Assembly: GCA_035702985.1 (NCBI GenBank)
Contig: DASSZD010000014.1
Location: 1 to 54,863 of the forward strand
Length of the DNA: 54,863 nt
Reading direction: 5' to 3'
DNA from: JAKAXG01 sp035702985
Lineage (GTDB): Bacteria > Actinomycetota > Acidimicrobiia > Acidimicrobiales > Palsa-688
In this document: positions 40,607 through 49,375 of the stretch, in pieces
Layout: each line of letters starts with the position of its first letter
How positions within the stretch are numbered: position 1 is the stretch's first letter
Notes under the pieces: generated by a model
What the model was told of the DNA's origin: nothing
Seen by the model: only the letters and a program-made list of their open reading frames with translations
Databases searched by the model: none
Position numbers and translations under genes: made by a program

Positions 40607-42742
40607 ATGCTCAACAAGACGGTAGGGGTCATCTCGGTCGCCGCCCTGCTGGCCGGCGGGGTGGCGGCGGCGGCTGTGTGGGGCGCCGGTCCGGCCGGCC
40701 CCCCGAACGTGCCGACCCCGGTGGGCCCGCTGCCACCGGGTGGCACGCCGGCGGTGGCCACGGCCCGCCTGGTGGCCTACAGCAGCTGCGACCAGTTCCT
40801 GGCGTCGGTCAAGGCGCAGGCCCTGCAGTTGGTCGGGCCCTACGGACTTCCCGGACCGGGCCAGCCGGTGTTCGGCATGCGCCACGCCATGCCCGCCTCG
40901 TCGGGTCCCGCCGCCGTGCCCGCCTCGTCGGGTCCCGCCGCCGGGGCCTCCACGTCCGCCGCCGCCGGCGCCGTGTCCCCCGCCTACTCGGGCACCAACG
41001 ACCAGGTGGTCGGGGTGGACGAGCCCGATACGGTCAAGACCGACGGGAAGCTCATGGCGGTCGTGCGCCAGAGCCCGGCCGGGATCGAACTGGCCCGGGT
41101 CGACGGCCCCGCCCCCCGCATCGAGGGATTCCTGCCGCTGCCCCAGGCCGGCGACATCACAGGCCTGTTCCTGACCGGCGGCGACGCAGTGGTTATCAGC
41201 CAGGTGTACGACCAGCGGCTGACCCCCGGGGGTTCGTCCGGTCCGGCGTGGTTGCCGACCACCCGGGCCACGGTGGTCGGCCTGTCCGACCCGGCGCATC
41301 CCCGGGTCCTGCGCAGTTTCGACCTGAGCGGGTCCGATGACGGTGCCCGGCTCATCGCCGGCCGGGTCGTGCTGGTGCTGTCCAACCGGCCCCGCCTGGC
41401 CTTCAGCTATCCGACCGACGGTACGGCCGCCGCCCAGACGGCCGCCACCGAGCACAACCGGGCGGTCATAGAGTCCTCCACCCTGGCGGACTGGTTGCCG
41501 ACCGTCACCTCCCATCCGTCGGGCCGGACCACCACCGCCGGTTGCGCCCGGGTGCTGCACCCGACCACCGACTCCGGGGTGGGGACGGTCGCCGTGGTCA
41601 GCATCGACCCGGCCAGCGACCAGCCCGGGCCGGAGACGGTGGCGCTCGGCGATGCCCGGACCGTCTACGCCTCGACCCGCTCGCTGTACGTGGCCACGGA
41701 CCCGCTGGCGGCGATCCCCGTCCGGCCGCCGATACTGCCCGAAGCGGTCGGACCGGCAGAGGCGGGCGCCGGCCGGTCCGCCGCCGGCCCTGCCGTCGCC
41801 AACGCCCCTGCCGTCGCCAACGACACCGTCGCCACCGACGCCACCCCCGGGACCGACATCGCCGGCTTCGACCTGTCGGACCCCACCCGCATCCGCTACC
41901 TGGGGTCGGCGGCCGTGCCCGGCCAGCTGATCGGGTCCTACGCCCTGTCCACCTATCACGGCGACCTGCGGGTGGCCACCACCGTGGGCCAGGCCACCCC
42001 GGCGCCGGGGGAGGGAACGGTCCCGGCCCAGCAGTCCGACAGCCGGATCACCGTCCTGGCCCCACAGGCCGGCTCGCTCGTCGAGGTGGGCTCCATCGCC
42101 GGTCTGGGGGCCGGTGAGAAGATCTACGCGGTGCGCTACGTCGGCCCCCTCGCCTACGTGGTCACCTTCCGCCAGACCGACCCGCTCTACATCGTGGACC
42201 TGTCGGATCCGGCCCACCCGGTGCTGCGCGGCCGGCTGGCCCTGACCGGGTTCTCGTCGCTGCTGCAACCGCTGGACGGGTCGCTGCTGCTCGGCGTGGG
42301 CCAGGGTGTGGACCCCGGTCTGCGCCAGACCGGGCTGCAGCTGTCGGTGTTCGACGTGTCCGACCCGCAGGCCCCGGTTCTGCGGTCCCGGCTGGACCTG
42401 GGTCAGGCGTACTCACCCGCCCAGGCCGACCCCCACGCCCTGCTGTGGTGGCCGGCCCGCCGGCTGGTGGCCATGCCCCTCAGCCAGCCGGCCGGGAATT
42501 TTTCCGGAATGATGGTCTGGAACGTCGGCGCCGGCGGAACGCTCCAGCCGGTCGCCCGCCTGGCCCAGCCGACGTCCCGGGTCCCCGGGCCGCAGGGCGG
42601 AGCACCGGCCGGCTACTGGACGCCCTACCCGGTCGAGCGGGCGGTGGTGGTGGGCGATCTGCTCTACACCGTGTCGCCGAACGGCATCATGGCCACCGAC
42701 ATGAACTCCTGGAACCGGGCCGCCTGGTTGCCCTTCACATGA
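40607..42742 (+). CDS. Secreted beta-propeller domain protein
   Basis: A 711-residue protein. Residues 1-30 form a signal or anchor helix (VGVISVAALLAGGVAAAAVWG), then a Pro/Ala-rich linker. The rest matches the beta-propeller family known from archaeal and actinobacterial surface proteins: DQVVGVDEPDTVKTDGKLMAVV is its hallmark, followed by repeated LSDPAHPRVLRSFDLSG, LSDPTRIRYLGSAAVPGQL, LSDPAHPVLRGRLALTGFSS and VSDPQAPVLRSRLDLG blades. The ATG is at 40607. The stop overlaps the sigma-factor gene (ATGA), so translation is coupled. A surface sensor for the sigma factor is a reasonable guess. Confidence 0.85.
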   Translation: MLNKTVGVISVAALLAGGVAAAAVWGAGPAGPPNVPTPVGPLPPGGTPAVATARLVAYSSCDQFLASVKAQALQLVGPYGLPGPGQPVFGMRHAMPASSGPAAVPASSGPAAGASTSAAAGAVSPAYSGTNDQVVGVDEPDTVKTDGKLMAVVRQSPAGIELARVDGPAPRIEGFLPLPQAGDITGLFLTGGDAVVISQVYDQRLTPGGSSGPAWLPTTRATVVGLSDPAHPRVLRSFDLSGSDDGARLIAGRVVLVLSNRPRLAFSYPTDGTAAAQTAATEHNRAVIESSTLADWLPTVTSHPSGRTTTAGCARVLHPTTDSGVGTVAVVSIDPASDQPGPETVALGDARTVYASTRSLYVATDPLAAIPVRPPILPEAVGPAEAGAGRSAAGPAVANAPAVANDTVATDATPGTDIAGFDLSDPTRIRYLGSAAVPGQLIGSYALSTYHGDLRVATTVGQATPAPGEGTVPAQQSDSRITVLAPQAGSLVEVGSIAGLGAGEKIYAVRYVGPLAYVVTFRQTDPLYIVDLSDPAHPVLRGRLALTGFSSLLQPLDGSLLLGVGQGVDPGLRQTGLQLSVFDVSDPQAPVLRSRLDLGQAYSPAQADPHALLWWPARRLVAMPLSQPAGNFSGMMVWNVGAGGTLQPVARLAQPTSRVPGPQGGAPAGYWTPYPVERAVVVGDLLYTVSPNGIMATDMNSWNRAAWLPFT

Positions 42743-43311
42743 TCCGCCCCCCGGTGAGCGCCGGCGAACGGGTGTCCTCGGATGAGAGCGCCCTCCTGCG
42801 GGGAGTCGTCGCCCAGCAGCCGGCCGCCGTCCGGCGGTTCCTCGACGAGGTGGCCCCGGTCGTCTACGGCTTCATCTTCGCCCGGGTGGGCGGCGACCAG
42901 CCCACCGCCGAGGACCTGCTCCAGGACACCCTCCTCGAGGCGGTGCGCTCCGCCGACAACTTCAGGGGCGACAGCGCCCTATCCACCTGGATGTGCACCA
43001 TCGCCCGCCGCCGCCTGGCCCGCCACTACGAGGCGGAGCGCAGAGCGGAGACCGCCCGGCGGGGCATGTACCTGCTGGGCGGGGTGGCCGGCCAACCCGA
43101 GGACGACCTCGACCGACGGGACCAGGTGATCCGGGCGCTGGGCCAGCTGTCGCCCTCGCACCGCCAGGCGCTGGTCCTCAAATACCTCGACGGGTACTCC
43201 GTGGAGCAGGTGGCCGACCGGCTCGGCCGCAGCCCGGTGCAGACCCAGTCCCTGCTGCAGAGAGCCCGGGAGGCGCTGCGCCGCTACTTGGAGGACGACC
43301 GTGATGGATGA
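42739..43311 (+). CDS. ECF-type RNA polymerase sigma factor
   Basis: A 190-residue sigma factor. Region 2 is AAVRRFLDEVAPVVYGFIFAR, AEDLLQDTLLEAVRSADNFRGDSALSTWMCTIARRRLARHY; region 4 is LSPSHRQALVLKYLDGYSVEQVADRLGRSPVQTQSLLQRAREAL. Sigma region 3 is absent, as usual for ECF factors. It starts at ATG 42739 overlapping the beta-propeller stop and overlaps the TIG-domain gene downstream by eight to eleven bases, forming a three-gene unit. Its target promoters are not visible here. Confidence 0.93.
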   Translation: MIRPPVSAGERVSSDESALLRGVVAQQPAAVRRFLDEVAPVVYGFIFARVGGDQPTAEDLLQDTLLEAVRSADNFRGDSALSTWMCTIARRRLARHYEAERRAETARRGMYLLGGVAGQPEDDLDRRDQVIRALGQLSPSHRQALVLKYLDGYSVEQVADRLGRSPVQTQSLLQRAREALRRYLEDDRDG

Positions 43312-44002
43312 CAACCGGGACGGCGACGACATGCTGTCGGGCATCGACGGGCCCCGGCCGCTGCCCGCCGCCCTGCGCCAGCGCCTGGAGGACCGACTAC
43401 TGACCGGTGCCGACGCCGCCCGCCCCCTGGATCCCGCCACCGCCGGGCGGCTCTCGGACGCTCTGACGCAGCCGGAGCCGCCCGGCCCGGCCCGGCGGCT
43501 GTGGTCCTCCCGGGTCAAGGTGGCGGCCGGAGGGGTGGCGGCCGGCCTGTTGATCGCGGGTGGGGCGGTCGCCGCCCTGGACCGGCCCGGCCCGGCCCGG
43601 CCGGCCGCCTCGGCGTCACGCTCGACGGCCTCGGCCCGGCCGTCCCCCCAGGCCCACGCGTCGAGCGGGGCGTCTCAGGCCGGGGCGGCGCCACAGTTCA
43701 ACTCGGGCGCCCCGACCCCCGCCGCCGGGCGGTCGGCCGCCGCCGGACCGGACGCCGCCGCCTCGGTCAGCGGGGTGGAACCGCCCCAGGGCCCGACGTC
43801 GGGCGGGACATGGGTGACCATCAGCGGATCCCATCTGGCTGCCGCCCCGGTGGTGTACTTCGGAGGGAAAAAGGCGCCCCGGGTGACGGTCATATCCCCC
43901 TCCGAGATCCGGGCCGTGGCGCCGGCCCACCCGGCCGGCCCGGTGCGGGTCACCGTGGTCAACGCCGCCGGCGCCGCCCTCTACACCTACGCATCCCCCT
44001 GA
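43301..44002 (+). CDS. Membrane protein with extracellular IPT/TIG domain, likely anti-sigma partner
   Basis: A 233-residue protein. A short cytosolic region (LPAALRQRLEDRLLTGADAAR, ALTQPEP) precedes a transmembrane helix (VKVAAGGVAAGLLIAGGAVAAL, about 71-92). An Ala/Ser/Pro linker follows, then an immunoglobulin-like TIG domain: SVSGVEPPQGPTSGGTWVTISG, HLAAAPVVYFGGKKA, ISPSEIRAVAPAH, GPVRVTVVNAAG. Its position right behind the ECF gene, with overlapping start, is that of an anti-sigma factor, though no zinc-binding (ZAS) motif is visible. GTG 43301 or ATG 43304 may be the start, both served by GGAGG. Confidence 0.75.
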   Translation: MMDDNRDGDDMLSGIDGPRPLPAALRQRLEDRLLTGADAARPLDPATAGRLSDALTQPEPPGPARRLWSSRVKVAAGGVAAGLLIAGGAVAALDRPGPARPAASASRSTASARPSPQAHASSGASQAGAAPQFNSGAPTPAAGRSAAAGPDAAASVSGVEPPQGPTSGGTWVTISGSHLAAAPVVYFGGKKAPRVTVISPSEIRAVAPAHPAGPVRVTVVNAAGAALYTYASP

Positions 44003-44015
44003 GACGGGCGTCCGC

Positions 44016-45545
44016 CTACACGATTCGGGAGGCGTGCCCTTCCCAGTAGCGGTCCTTGAGCAGCCGCTTGTACAGCTTCCCGTTGGCCTCCCGGGGCAGC
44101 TGCGCCTGGAAGTCGATGCTGCGGGGGCACTTGTAGCCGGCCAGGTGCTGGCGGCAGTAGGCGATCAGCTCGTCCTCCAGGTCCGGGCCGGCGGTCACGC
44201 CGGCGGCCGGTTCGACCACCGCCTTGACCTCCTCGCCCATCTCCTCGTTGGGCACGCCGAACACGGCTACGTCCGCCACCTTGGGATGCAGGGTGAGGAG
44301 GTTCTCGGCTTCCTGCGGGTAGATGTTCACCCCGCCGGAGATGATCATGTTGGCCTTGCGGTCGGTGAGGAACAGCCACCCTTCCTCGTCCACGTACCCG
44401 ATGTCGCCCAGGGTGCTCCACCCCTGGGCGGTGTGGGCCGAGGCGGTCTTGTCCGGGTCGTTGCGGTAGCGGAAATCGGCGGCGGACTCGAAGTAGATGG
44501 CCCCGGGGGCGCCGGGCGGGACCTCGTTGCCGTCGGCGTCGAGGATGTGGACCCGGGCGTTGATGGACTGGCCGACCGTTCCGGGGTGGGTCAGCCACTG
44601 CTCCGAGTTGCACAGCACCATCCCGTTCCCCTCGGTGCCGGCGTAGTACTCCCAGATGACCGGCCCCCACCATTCGATCATCTGCTGCTTGATGGGCACC
44701 GGGCAGGGCGCGGCCGCGTGGATGGCCGCTCTCAGCGACGACACGTCGAACCGGGCCCGCTCCCCGGGGTCGAGCTTGAGCATGCGCACGAACATGGTGG
44801 GCACCAGCTGGGTGGCGGTGACCGAGTACTTCTCGATCAGGCGCAGGTACTCCACCGGGTCGAACCGCTCCATCTGCACCACGGTCCCGCCCAGGCGGTG
44901 CACCGCCCGGGTGAAGCGCAGCGGGGCGGCGTGGTACAGCGGGGCGGGGGACAGGTAGACGGTGTCGGAATCGAAACCGAACATCAGCTGCGCCAGGGCG
45001 GTCACGCCGTCGGGCTGGTCCAGGTCGGTGTCCCCGCTGGCCCGCTCCACCCCCTTGGGCCGGCCGGTGGTGCCCGACGAATACAGCAGGTCGTCGCCGC
45101 CGACCATCTCTGCCAGCGGGGTGTCGGGCTGGGCGGCCACCGCCCGGTCCCACGACTCCCAACCGGGGGCCTGCCCGCCCAGAACGAACCGGGCCGCCGA
45201 GACGTCCCCCAGGCCGCCCAGCGTCGTGGTCATGTCCGCCCCGGCCACGAACACCCTGGCTGCGCAGTCGTCCACGATGTAGGCGGTCTCCTCCGGACCC
45301 AGACGGGTGCTGATGGTCGTGTACCACAGCCCCGACCGGTGGGCCGCCCACACCAGGTCGAAGAACTCCGGTTGGTTGCCCACCTGCCATGCCACGTGGT
45401 CGCCCGGTCGCAACCCCAGCGAGTGCAGCAGGTGGGCCGCCCGGTTGGCCCGCCGGTCCAGCTCGGCGTAGGTGACCGTGGCGCCCGAGGCCATGATCAC
45501 GGCCGGCTTGTCGGGGGTGCGCTGAGCGTGGATACCAGGATGCAA
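44016..45545 (-). CDS. Acyl-CoA synthetase / AMP-dependent ligase
   Basis: A 509-residue adenylating enzyme. Core motifs are LLYSSGTTGRPKGVERA (P-loop, A3), YYAGTEGNG (A5), GWSTLGDIGYVDEEGWLFLTDRKANMIISGGVNIYPQEAEN (A7-A8) and the C-terminal PREANGKLYKRLLKDRYW with the A10 lysine. Cytosolic activation of a carboxylic acid to acyl-CoA is expected. The start is TTG at 45543-45545, seven bases after AAGGAG, giving a family-like LHPGIHAQRTPDKPAVIM N-terminus; an ATG at 45581 lacks a ribosome site. It is convergent with the TIG gene. Confidence 0.92.
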   Translation of the reverse strand: MHPGIHAQRTPDKPAVIMASGATVTYAELDRRANRAAHLLHSLGLRPGDHVAWQVGNQPEFFDLVWAAHRSGLWYTTISTRLGPEETAYIVDDCAARVFVAGADMTTTLGGLGDVSAARFVLGGQAPGWESWDRAVAAQPDTPLAEMVGGDDLLYSSGTTGRPKGVERASGDTDLDQPDGVTALAQLMFGFDSDTVYLSPAPLYHAAPLRFTRAVHRLGGTVVQMERFDPVEYLRLIEKYSVTATQLVPTMFVRMLKLDPGERARFDVSSLRAAIHAAAPCPVPIKQQMIEWWGPVIWEYYAGTEGNGMVLCNSEQWLTHPGTVGQSINARVHILDADGNEVPPGAPGAIYFESAADFRYRNDPDKTASAHTAQGWSTLGDIGYVDEEGWLFLTDRKANMIISGGVNIYPQEAENLLTLHPKVADVAVFGVPNEEMGEEVKAVVEPAAGVTAGPDLEDELIAYCRQHLAGYKCPRSIDFQAQLPREANGKLYKRLLKDRYWEGHASRIV

Positions 45546-45552
45546 CGGGGAA

Positions 45553-45558
45553 CTCCTT
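45553..45558 (-). promoter_or_regulatory. Ribosome binding site deciding a TTG start
   Basis: AAGGAG on the minus strand, seven bases before the TTG at 45543-45545 of the acyl-CoA synthetase gene. Confidence 0.7.
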
Positions 45559-45616
45559 CGGCAGAAGAGGGTCCTGTTCACCCTAGATAACGAGGCCGGC
45601 CGGCACAGATCCGAAC

Positions 45617-45742
45617 GACCCGGAGCAGTCCGGGCGGCACAGGCCCGGCGACCCGGAGCAGTCCGGGCGGCACAGGCCCGGCTTGACCCGGAGCAGTCCG
45701 GGACGGGGAGGCCCGGGGCCGGAGCTCCGGGCCTGTGCCGCC
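45617..45742. repeat. Tandem 33-bp repeat with an inverted copy
   Basis: A 33-bp unit (GACCCGGAGCAGTCCGGG...) is repeated exactly at 45617-45649 and 45650-45682, and partly at 45685-45702. A 16-bp inverted copy of its end (GGCGGCACAGGCCCGG) occurs at 45727-45742, giving a perfect 16-bp stem with 45666-45681. It lies just downstream of the beta-helix gene on the minus strand and may terminate or stabilise that transcript. Confidence 0.7.
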
Positions 45743-45775
45743 GGACCCTGTGCCGGTTCGAGCCGCCTACGCCGC

Positions 45776-47560
45776 CTACGCCGACGGTGTCAGGCCGACC
45801 CCGGCCGCCCCCACCACCGGCTTGGGCAGCACCTTGCCGCCCGCCGAGCCCAGGAACGGAGCCGACCCGAAGGAGAACACCCCACCGTCGCCGGCCATCA
45901 GCCAGTAGCCCTGGCTGGCCGGCCCCCCGACCATGGCGACGACCGGGGCGTTCAGCTTCTTGCCACCCATGGACCCGTAGAAGCCGGCGTCACCGAAGCT
46001 GAACACGCCGCCGTCGGCGGCGACCAACCAGTACCCCTGGCCGTCCACGGTGGGGGCCATGCCGACAATGGGGGCGTTGAGCTTCTTGGCCCCCATGGAA
46101 CCGTAGAAGGTGGCGTCACCGAAGCTGAACACGCCACCGTCGCGGGCCACCATCCAGTACCCCTTGCCGGACGGCTGCGCCTGGGTGGACCCCTGCGCCT
46201 GGGCGTAGGGGGTGATGGCGATCCCGACGACGGGGGCGTTGAGCTTCTTGCCGCCCAGGGAGCCGTAGAAGCTGGCGTCACCGAAGGTGAACGCCCCGCC
46301 GTCAGCGCCGGCCATCACGTAGCCGCCCTGATCGGACGTCGGCGACACACCTACCACCGGGGCGGTCAGGGCCTTCCCGGTCAGCGAACCGTAGGCGCCG
46401 GCCGTACCGAAGTTGTAGACGCTGCCGTCCGAGCCGGCCATCCAGTACCCCGACCACGGTGGCGGAACCAGGAAGACGGCGGTGCCGCCCGGGAAGGTGG
46501 TGATCGAGTTGGGCGAGTACGTGCCGGCGGTGTCACCGGCCCGCCATATGCCGTAGAACTCATTGCTCACGGTGTTGCCGGTCACGGTGGTGCCGGTGAT
46601 GGTGGGCGTGACCGGCGCCGGGATCTGGCTGGCCGCCACCAGGATCCCGGCCGGTTGGGGCGGCCCGTCGACGGCGCCCCAGTCGTCGCTGCTCAAGGTG
46701 TTGTTCTGCACCGCGACGTTGCTCACCTGATCCTTCGGGGCGTTGGAGTGCACCACTACCCCCGGGATGAACGAGCCGGTGATGCTGTTGCCCGACACGG
46801 TGACGCCCGACACCGTGGTGGCGTCGGTGTCGGCGGCCACCACGATGCCCCCGATCACGGGGCCGTGCGGCCCGAAGGCCCCGACGGCGCCGGACACGGT
46901 GTTGCCGGAGACCGTGACAGGACCGCTGATGCCGGCGCCGGAGTCGTAGGCAGCCACCACGATGCCGCAACCGCCGTAGTTGCCGGTGACGGTGTTGCCA
47001 CTGATCGTGTCATTGGTCGAGGCGGTGGGCGTACCCCCCGGATTGGGGGCGCCGGGATCGAGCGGACCGTTGTCGGCCAGACCGATGCCACCGTCGGCGA
47101 AGTTGCCGCTGACAGTGTTGTTCTTGACCTTGGAGCCCGATACCCCTACCAGCTCGATGGCCTTGTTCTCGGCGATCGCATGGTTTGGGTTCAAGCCGTT
47201 GTTCTGGACGGTGGATCCGGAGATGATCAGGCCGCTGGTGTCCACGGCGAAGATGCCGTGGTCGTTGGCGTTCTTGACGGTCACCCCTGAGATGGTCACC
47301 CCGGTGACGCCCGCTCCGACGTAGATGCCGATATCGCAGCCGGTGGCGTCGACCGTGCCGCCGCTGATGCTGCCAGTGGCGATCACCGCCGCGGTGAGCC
47401 CGGTGGAACCGGCCGCTTTGCAGCCCGTGCCGGCGACCGCTGTCGCCGGCATCGCCACCAGAGCCGTCCCGCCGGTGGCCAGGCCCCCGGCCGCCAGCGA
47501 CCCGACCACCGCCGAACGCCGTAGCGCGCCGAAGCGCGGCCGTACCTTGGAATATGTCAA
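45776..47560 (-). CDS. Secreted beta-helix protein with five GYW/DGGVFSFGDA repeats
   Basis: A 594-residue exported protein. A signal peptide (ALRRSAVVGSLAAGGLATGGTALVAMPATAVAG) is followed by a right-handed parallel beta-helix (about 45-350) with repeated NTVSGN, TVTGNYGG and ISGSTVQNNGLN turns, like pectate-lyase-fold glycan-binding or degrading proteins. The C-terminal 230 residues hold five repeats of about 40 residues with GYWLVAADGGVFSFGDA and FYGSMGGKKLNAPVVG, a repeat often seen in Acidimicrobiia surface proteins. No catalytic motif is visible. The start is a TTG at 47558-47560 with AAAGGGG upstream; no ATG fits the signal peptide better. Confidence 0.82.
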   Translation of the reverse strand: MTYSKVRPRFGALRRSAVVGSLAAGGLATGGTALVAMPATAVAGTGCKAAGSTGLTAAVIATGSISGGTVDATGCDIGIYVGAGVTGVTISGVTVKNANDHGIFAVDTSGLIISGSTVQNNGLNPNHAIAENKAIELVGVSGSKVKNNTVSGNFADGGIGLADNGPLDPGAPNPGGTPTASTNDTISGNTVTGNYGGCGIVVAAYDSGAGISGPVTVSGNTVSGAVGAFGPHGPVIGGIVVAADTDATTVSGVTVSGNSITGSFIPGVVVHSNAPKDQVSNVAVQNNTLSSDDWGAVDGPPQPAGILVAASQIPAPVTPTITGTTVTGNTVSNEFYGIWRAGDTAGTYSPNSITTFPGGTAVFLVPPPWSGYWMAGSDGSVYNFGTAGAYGSLTGKALTAPVVGVSPTSDQGGYVMAGADGGAFTFGDASFYGSLGGKKLNAPVVGIAITPYAQAQGSTQAQPSGKGYWMVARDGGVFSFGDATFYGSMGAKKLNAPIVGMAPTVDGQGYWLVAADGGVFSFGDAGFYGSMGGKKLNAPVVAMVGGPASQGYWLMAGDGGVFSFGSAPFLGSAGGKVLPKPVVGAAGVGLTPSA

Positions 47561-47755
47561 GACTGCCCCTTTCCCCCAAAGGAAATTCGCTGGCCGGTAT
47601 CGCCGTGGATGCGCACCTACCTGACAGGGCCCGTGCCGGAAGGTAGCACCGGACGGCCCCGGGCCGGCCAGCTGCAGCAGAACGTCGTCCAACTATTGTC
47701 CGTTCGACCTTTCGACGTTTCGGTCATTGGGTGCGGGGCCGGGCACACTGTTGAG

Positions 47756-48229
47756 ATGAGTGAGATGAGCAACCTCGCCTACTCCGAGTCGATCGTCGTG
47801 GCCCGCCCGCCGGAAGATCTCTACGACATGGTTTCGGACGTGACCCGCATGGGGGAGTGGAGCCCGGTCTGCAAGGCGTGCTGGTGGGACGACGGCGACG
47901 GCCCCAGGGTGGGGGCGTGGTTCACCGGCCGCAACGAGCTGCCCGAGAGGACGTGGGAGACCCGCTCGCAGGTGGTGGCCGCCGAGCGGGGCCGGGAGTT
48001 CGCCTTCCTGGTGCGGGGAAGGTACGTGCGGTGGGCCTACTTGTTCACGCCGGTGGAGGGCGGCACCGAGATGACCGAGTCGTGGGAGTTCCTCCCCGAG
48101 GGCATCGCCTGGTTCAAGGAGCGTTTCGGGGCCGACGCCGATGCCCAGATCGAGGACCGCCGCCAGGCGGCGCTGTCGGGCATTCCGGCCACCCTGCGGG
48201 CCATCAAGCGGGCCGCCGAAGCCGGCTAG
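47756..48229 (+). CDS. SRPBCC family protein, copy 2
   Basis: A 157-residue protein with the START/polyketide-cyclase pattern: YSESIVVARPPEDLYDMVSD, VTRMGEWSPVCKACWW, VGAWFTGRN, AERGREFAFLVRGRYVRWAYLF, EMTESWEFLPEGI and a long C-terminal helix AALSGIPATLRAIKRAAEAG. It is a likely paralogue of the protein at 18858-19313 (both have DVTRxGE/DIASTGQ and FRGRN/FTGRN). ATG at 47756; a second ATG lies three codons later. It is divergent from the beta-helix gene. Confidence 0.88.
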   Translation: MSEMSNLAYSESIVVARPPEDLYDMVSDVTRMGEWSPVCKACWWDDGDGPRVGAWFTGRNELPERTWETRSQVVAAERGREFAFLVRGRYVRWAYLFTPVEGGTEMTESWEFLPEGIAWFKERFGADADAQIEDRRQAALSGIPATLRAIKRAAEAG

Positions 48230-48534
48230 CCGGGTCGGACCACCCGGTTGGCCCGGCCGGGCTGACCGGCTGCGGCGGCCGGGAACCCCGTGCGGCCGTC
48301 GTCGCGCCGTGCTGCCGGGACCAGCCGGGCGGCCCCGGGCAGCGGGCCATCGGCTGCGGGGGGACCCGGCGCGGCCGTCGTCGCCCTGTGCTGCCGGGAA
48401 CCCCCTGCGAGCGTCCTCGCCGAGCCCGTCGCTGAGCCCGTCGCTGAGCCCGTCGCTGTCGAGGGCATCGGCCCCGCCCCGATCCTGGCGTACCGGACCG
48501 TCCCGTTGACGGTCGGCTTCGGGCCGCCCCCCGG
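48230..48534. other. Gene-free region with a 12-bp triplet repeat
   Basis: This 305-bp stretch has no convincing gene. It contains GAGCCCGTCGCT three times in tandem (48422-48457) and a looser duplication of GCGGCCGTCGTCGC...GTGCTGCCGGGA at about 48290-48400. It lies between convergent genes (SRPBCC and the response regulator), so these repeats may form terminators. Confidence 0.5.
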
Positions 48535-49233
48535 CTACGGGTGGGCCGGCGACCAACCCGCCCGGTTGGCCCTGGCCACCGCCTCGAGCTGGCTGCTCAC
48601 CCCGAGCTTCATGAGGATGGCCCGCACCTGGGTGCGTACCGTCGCCACCGACACGTAGGACTCCGACGCGATCCGCTCCACCGGGACGCCCTCCATCAGC
48701 CGGGCCAGGACCATGGCCTCGCGGCGGGTCAGGCGCTCGAAGGGGGCCCCGGCCTCGCTCATCACCTCCCGCTGCTCCCGCCACGCCCGCAGCAGGCGAT
48801 CCCTCTCGGCCGGGTCCAGGACCTCCTGGCCGGCCCCGGCCCGCAGCAGCGCATCGAGGAGCACGTCGAAGTCGGCGCTCTTGTGCACCCATCCCCAGGC
48901 CCCGGACGCCAGGCACCGGCCCACCCTCCAGTCCTCGTTGGTGCCCGACACCACCAGCACCCGGGCCCCCAGGTCGGTGAGGGTCGACAAGAGGCTCTCG
49001 CCGCGGCCGAACGCGCCCAGGTCCAGGTCCAACAGGACCACTGCCGGAGCCAGCCGCCCCAGCACCTCCCGGACCTCTTCCGCAGTCGTGAGGGCCGGTG
49101 CCTCCACCGTGTGGCCGTCGGCTGTGAGGGCGGCGCTCAGCGCCGAGGTGAGCAGCTGGTGGTCCTCGATGATGGCGATGCGCAGCGGCCCGGCGGGGCC
49201 GGAGCGGGTCGCCGGGCCCGCCCCTGCGGTCAT
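48535..49233 (-). CDS. LuxR/NarL-family response regulator
   Basis: A 232-residue regulator. The receiver domain has IAIIEDHQLLTSAL with acidic residues 23-24, the phosphoacceptor Asp69 in VVLLDLDLGAF, VLVVSGTNED and WVHKSADF (conserved Lys). The output domain has LTRREAMVLARLMEGVPVERIASESYVSVATVRTQVRAILMKLGVSS, the LuxR helix-turn-helix. It lies 142 bases downstream of the sensor kinase gene on the same strand and is its likely partner. Confidence 0.92.
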   Translation of the reverse strand: MTAGAGPATRSGPAGPLRIAIIEDHQLLTSALSAALTADGHTVEAPALTTAEEVREVLGRLAPAVVLLDLDLGAFGRGESLLSTLTDLGARVLVVSGTNEDWRVGRCLASGAWGWVHKSADFDVLLDALLRAGAGQEVLDPAERDRLLRAWREQREVMSEAGAPFERLTRREAMVLARLMEGVPVERIASESYVSVATVRTQVRAILMKLGVSSQLEAVARANRAGWSPAHP

Positions 49234-49375
49234 GCCGACCCTCCGGACCTGTGAGCCGATGTCATCCTGCCTCTCCGCCTGCTACCCGATGGAAATGCGA
49301 CGGCGCCGAGCAGAGAAGATAGCCGCCCGCCTTCCGGCCGGACGTGCTCCTCGATCGGCGTCGGTTGCGGGGTCG

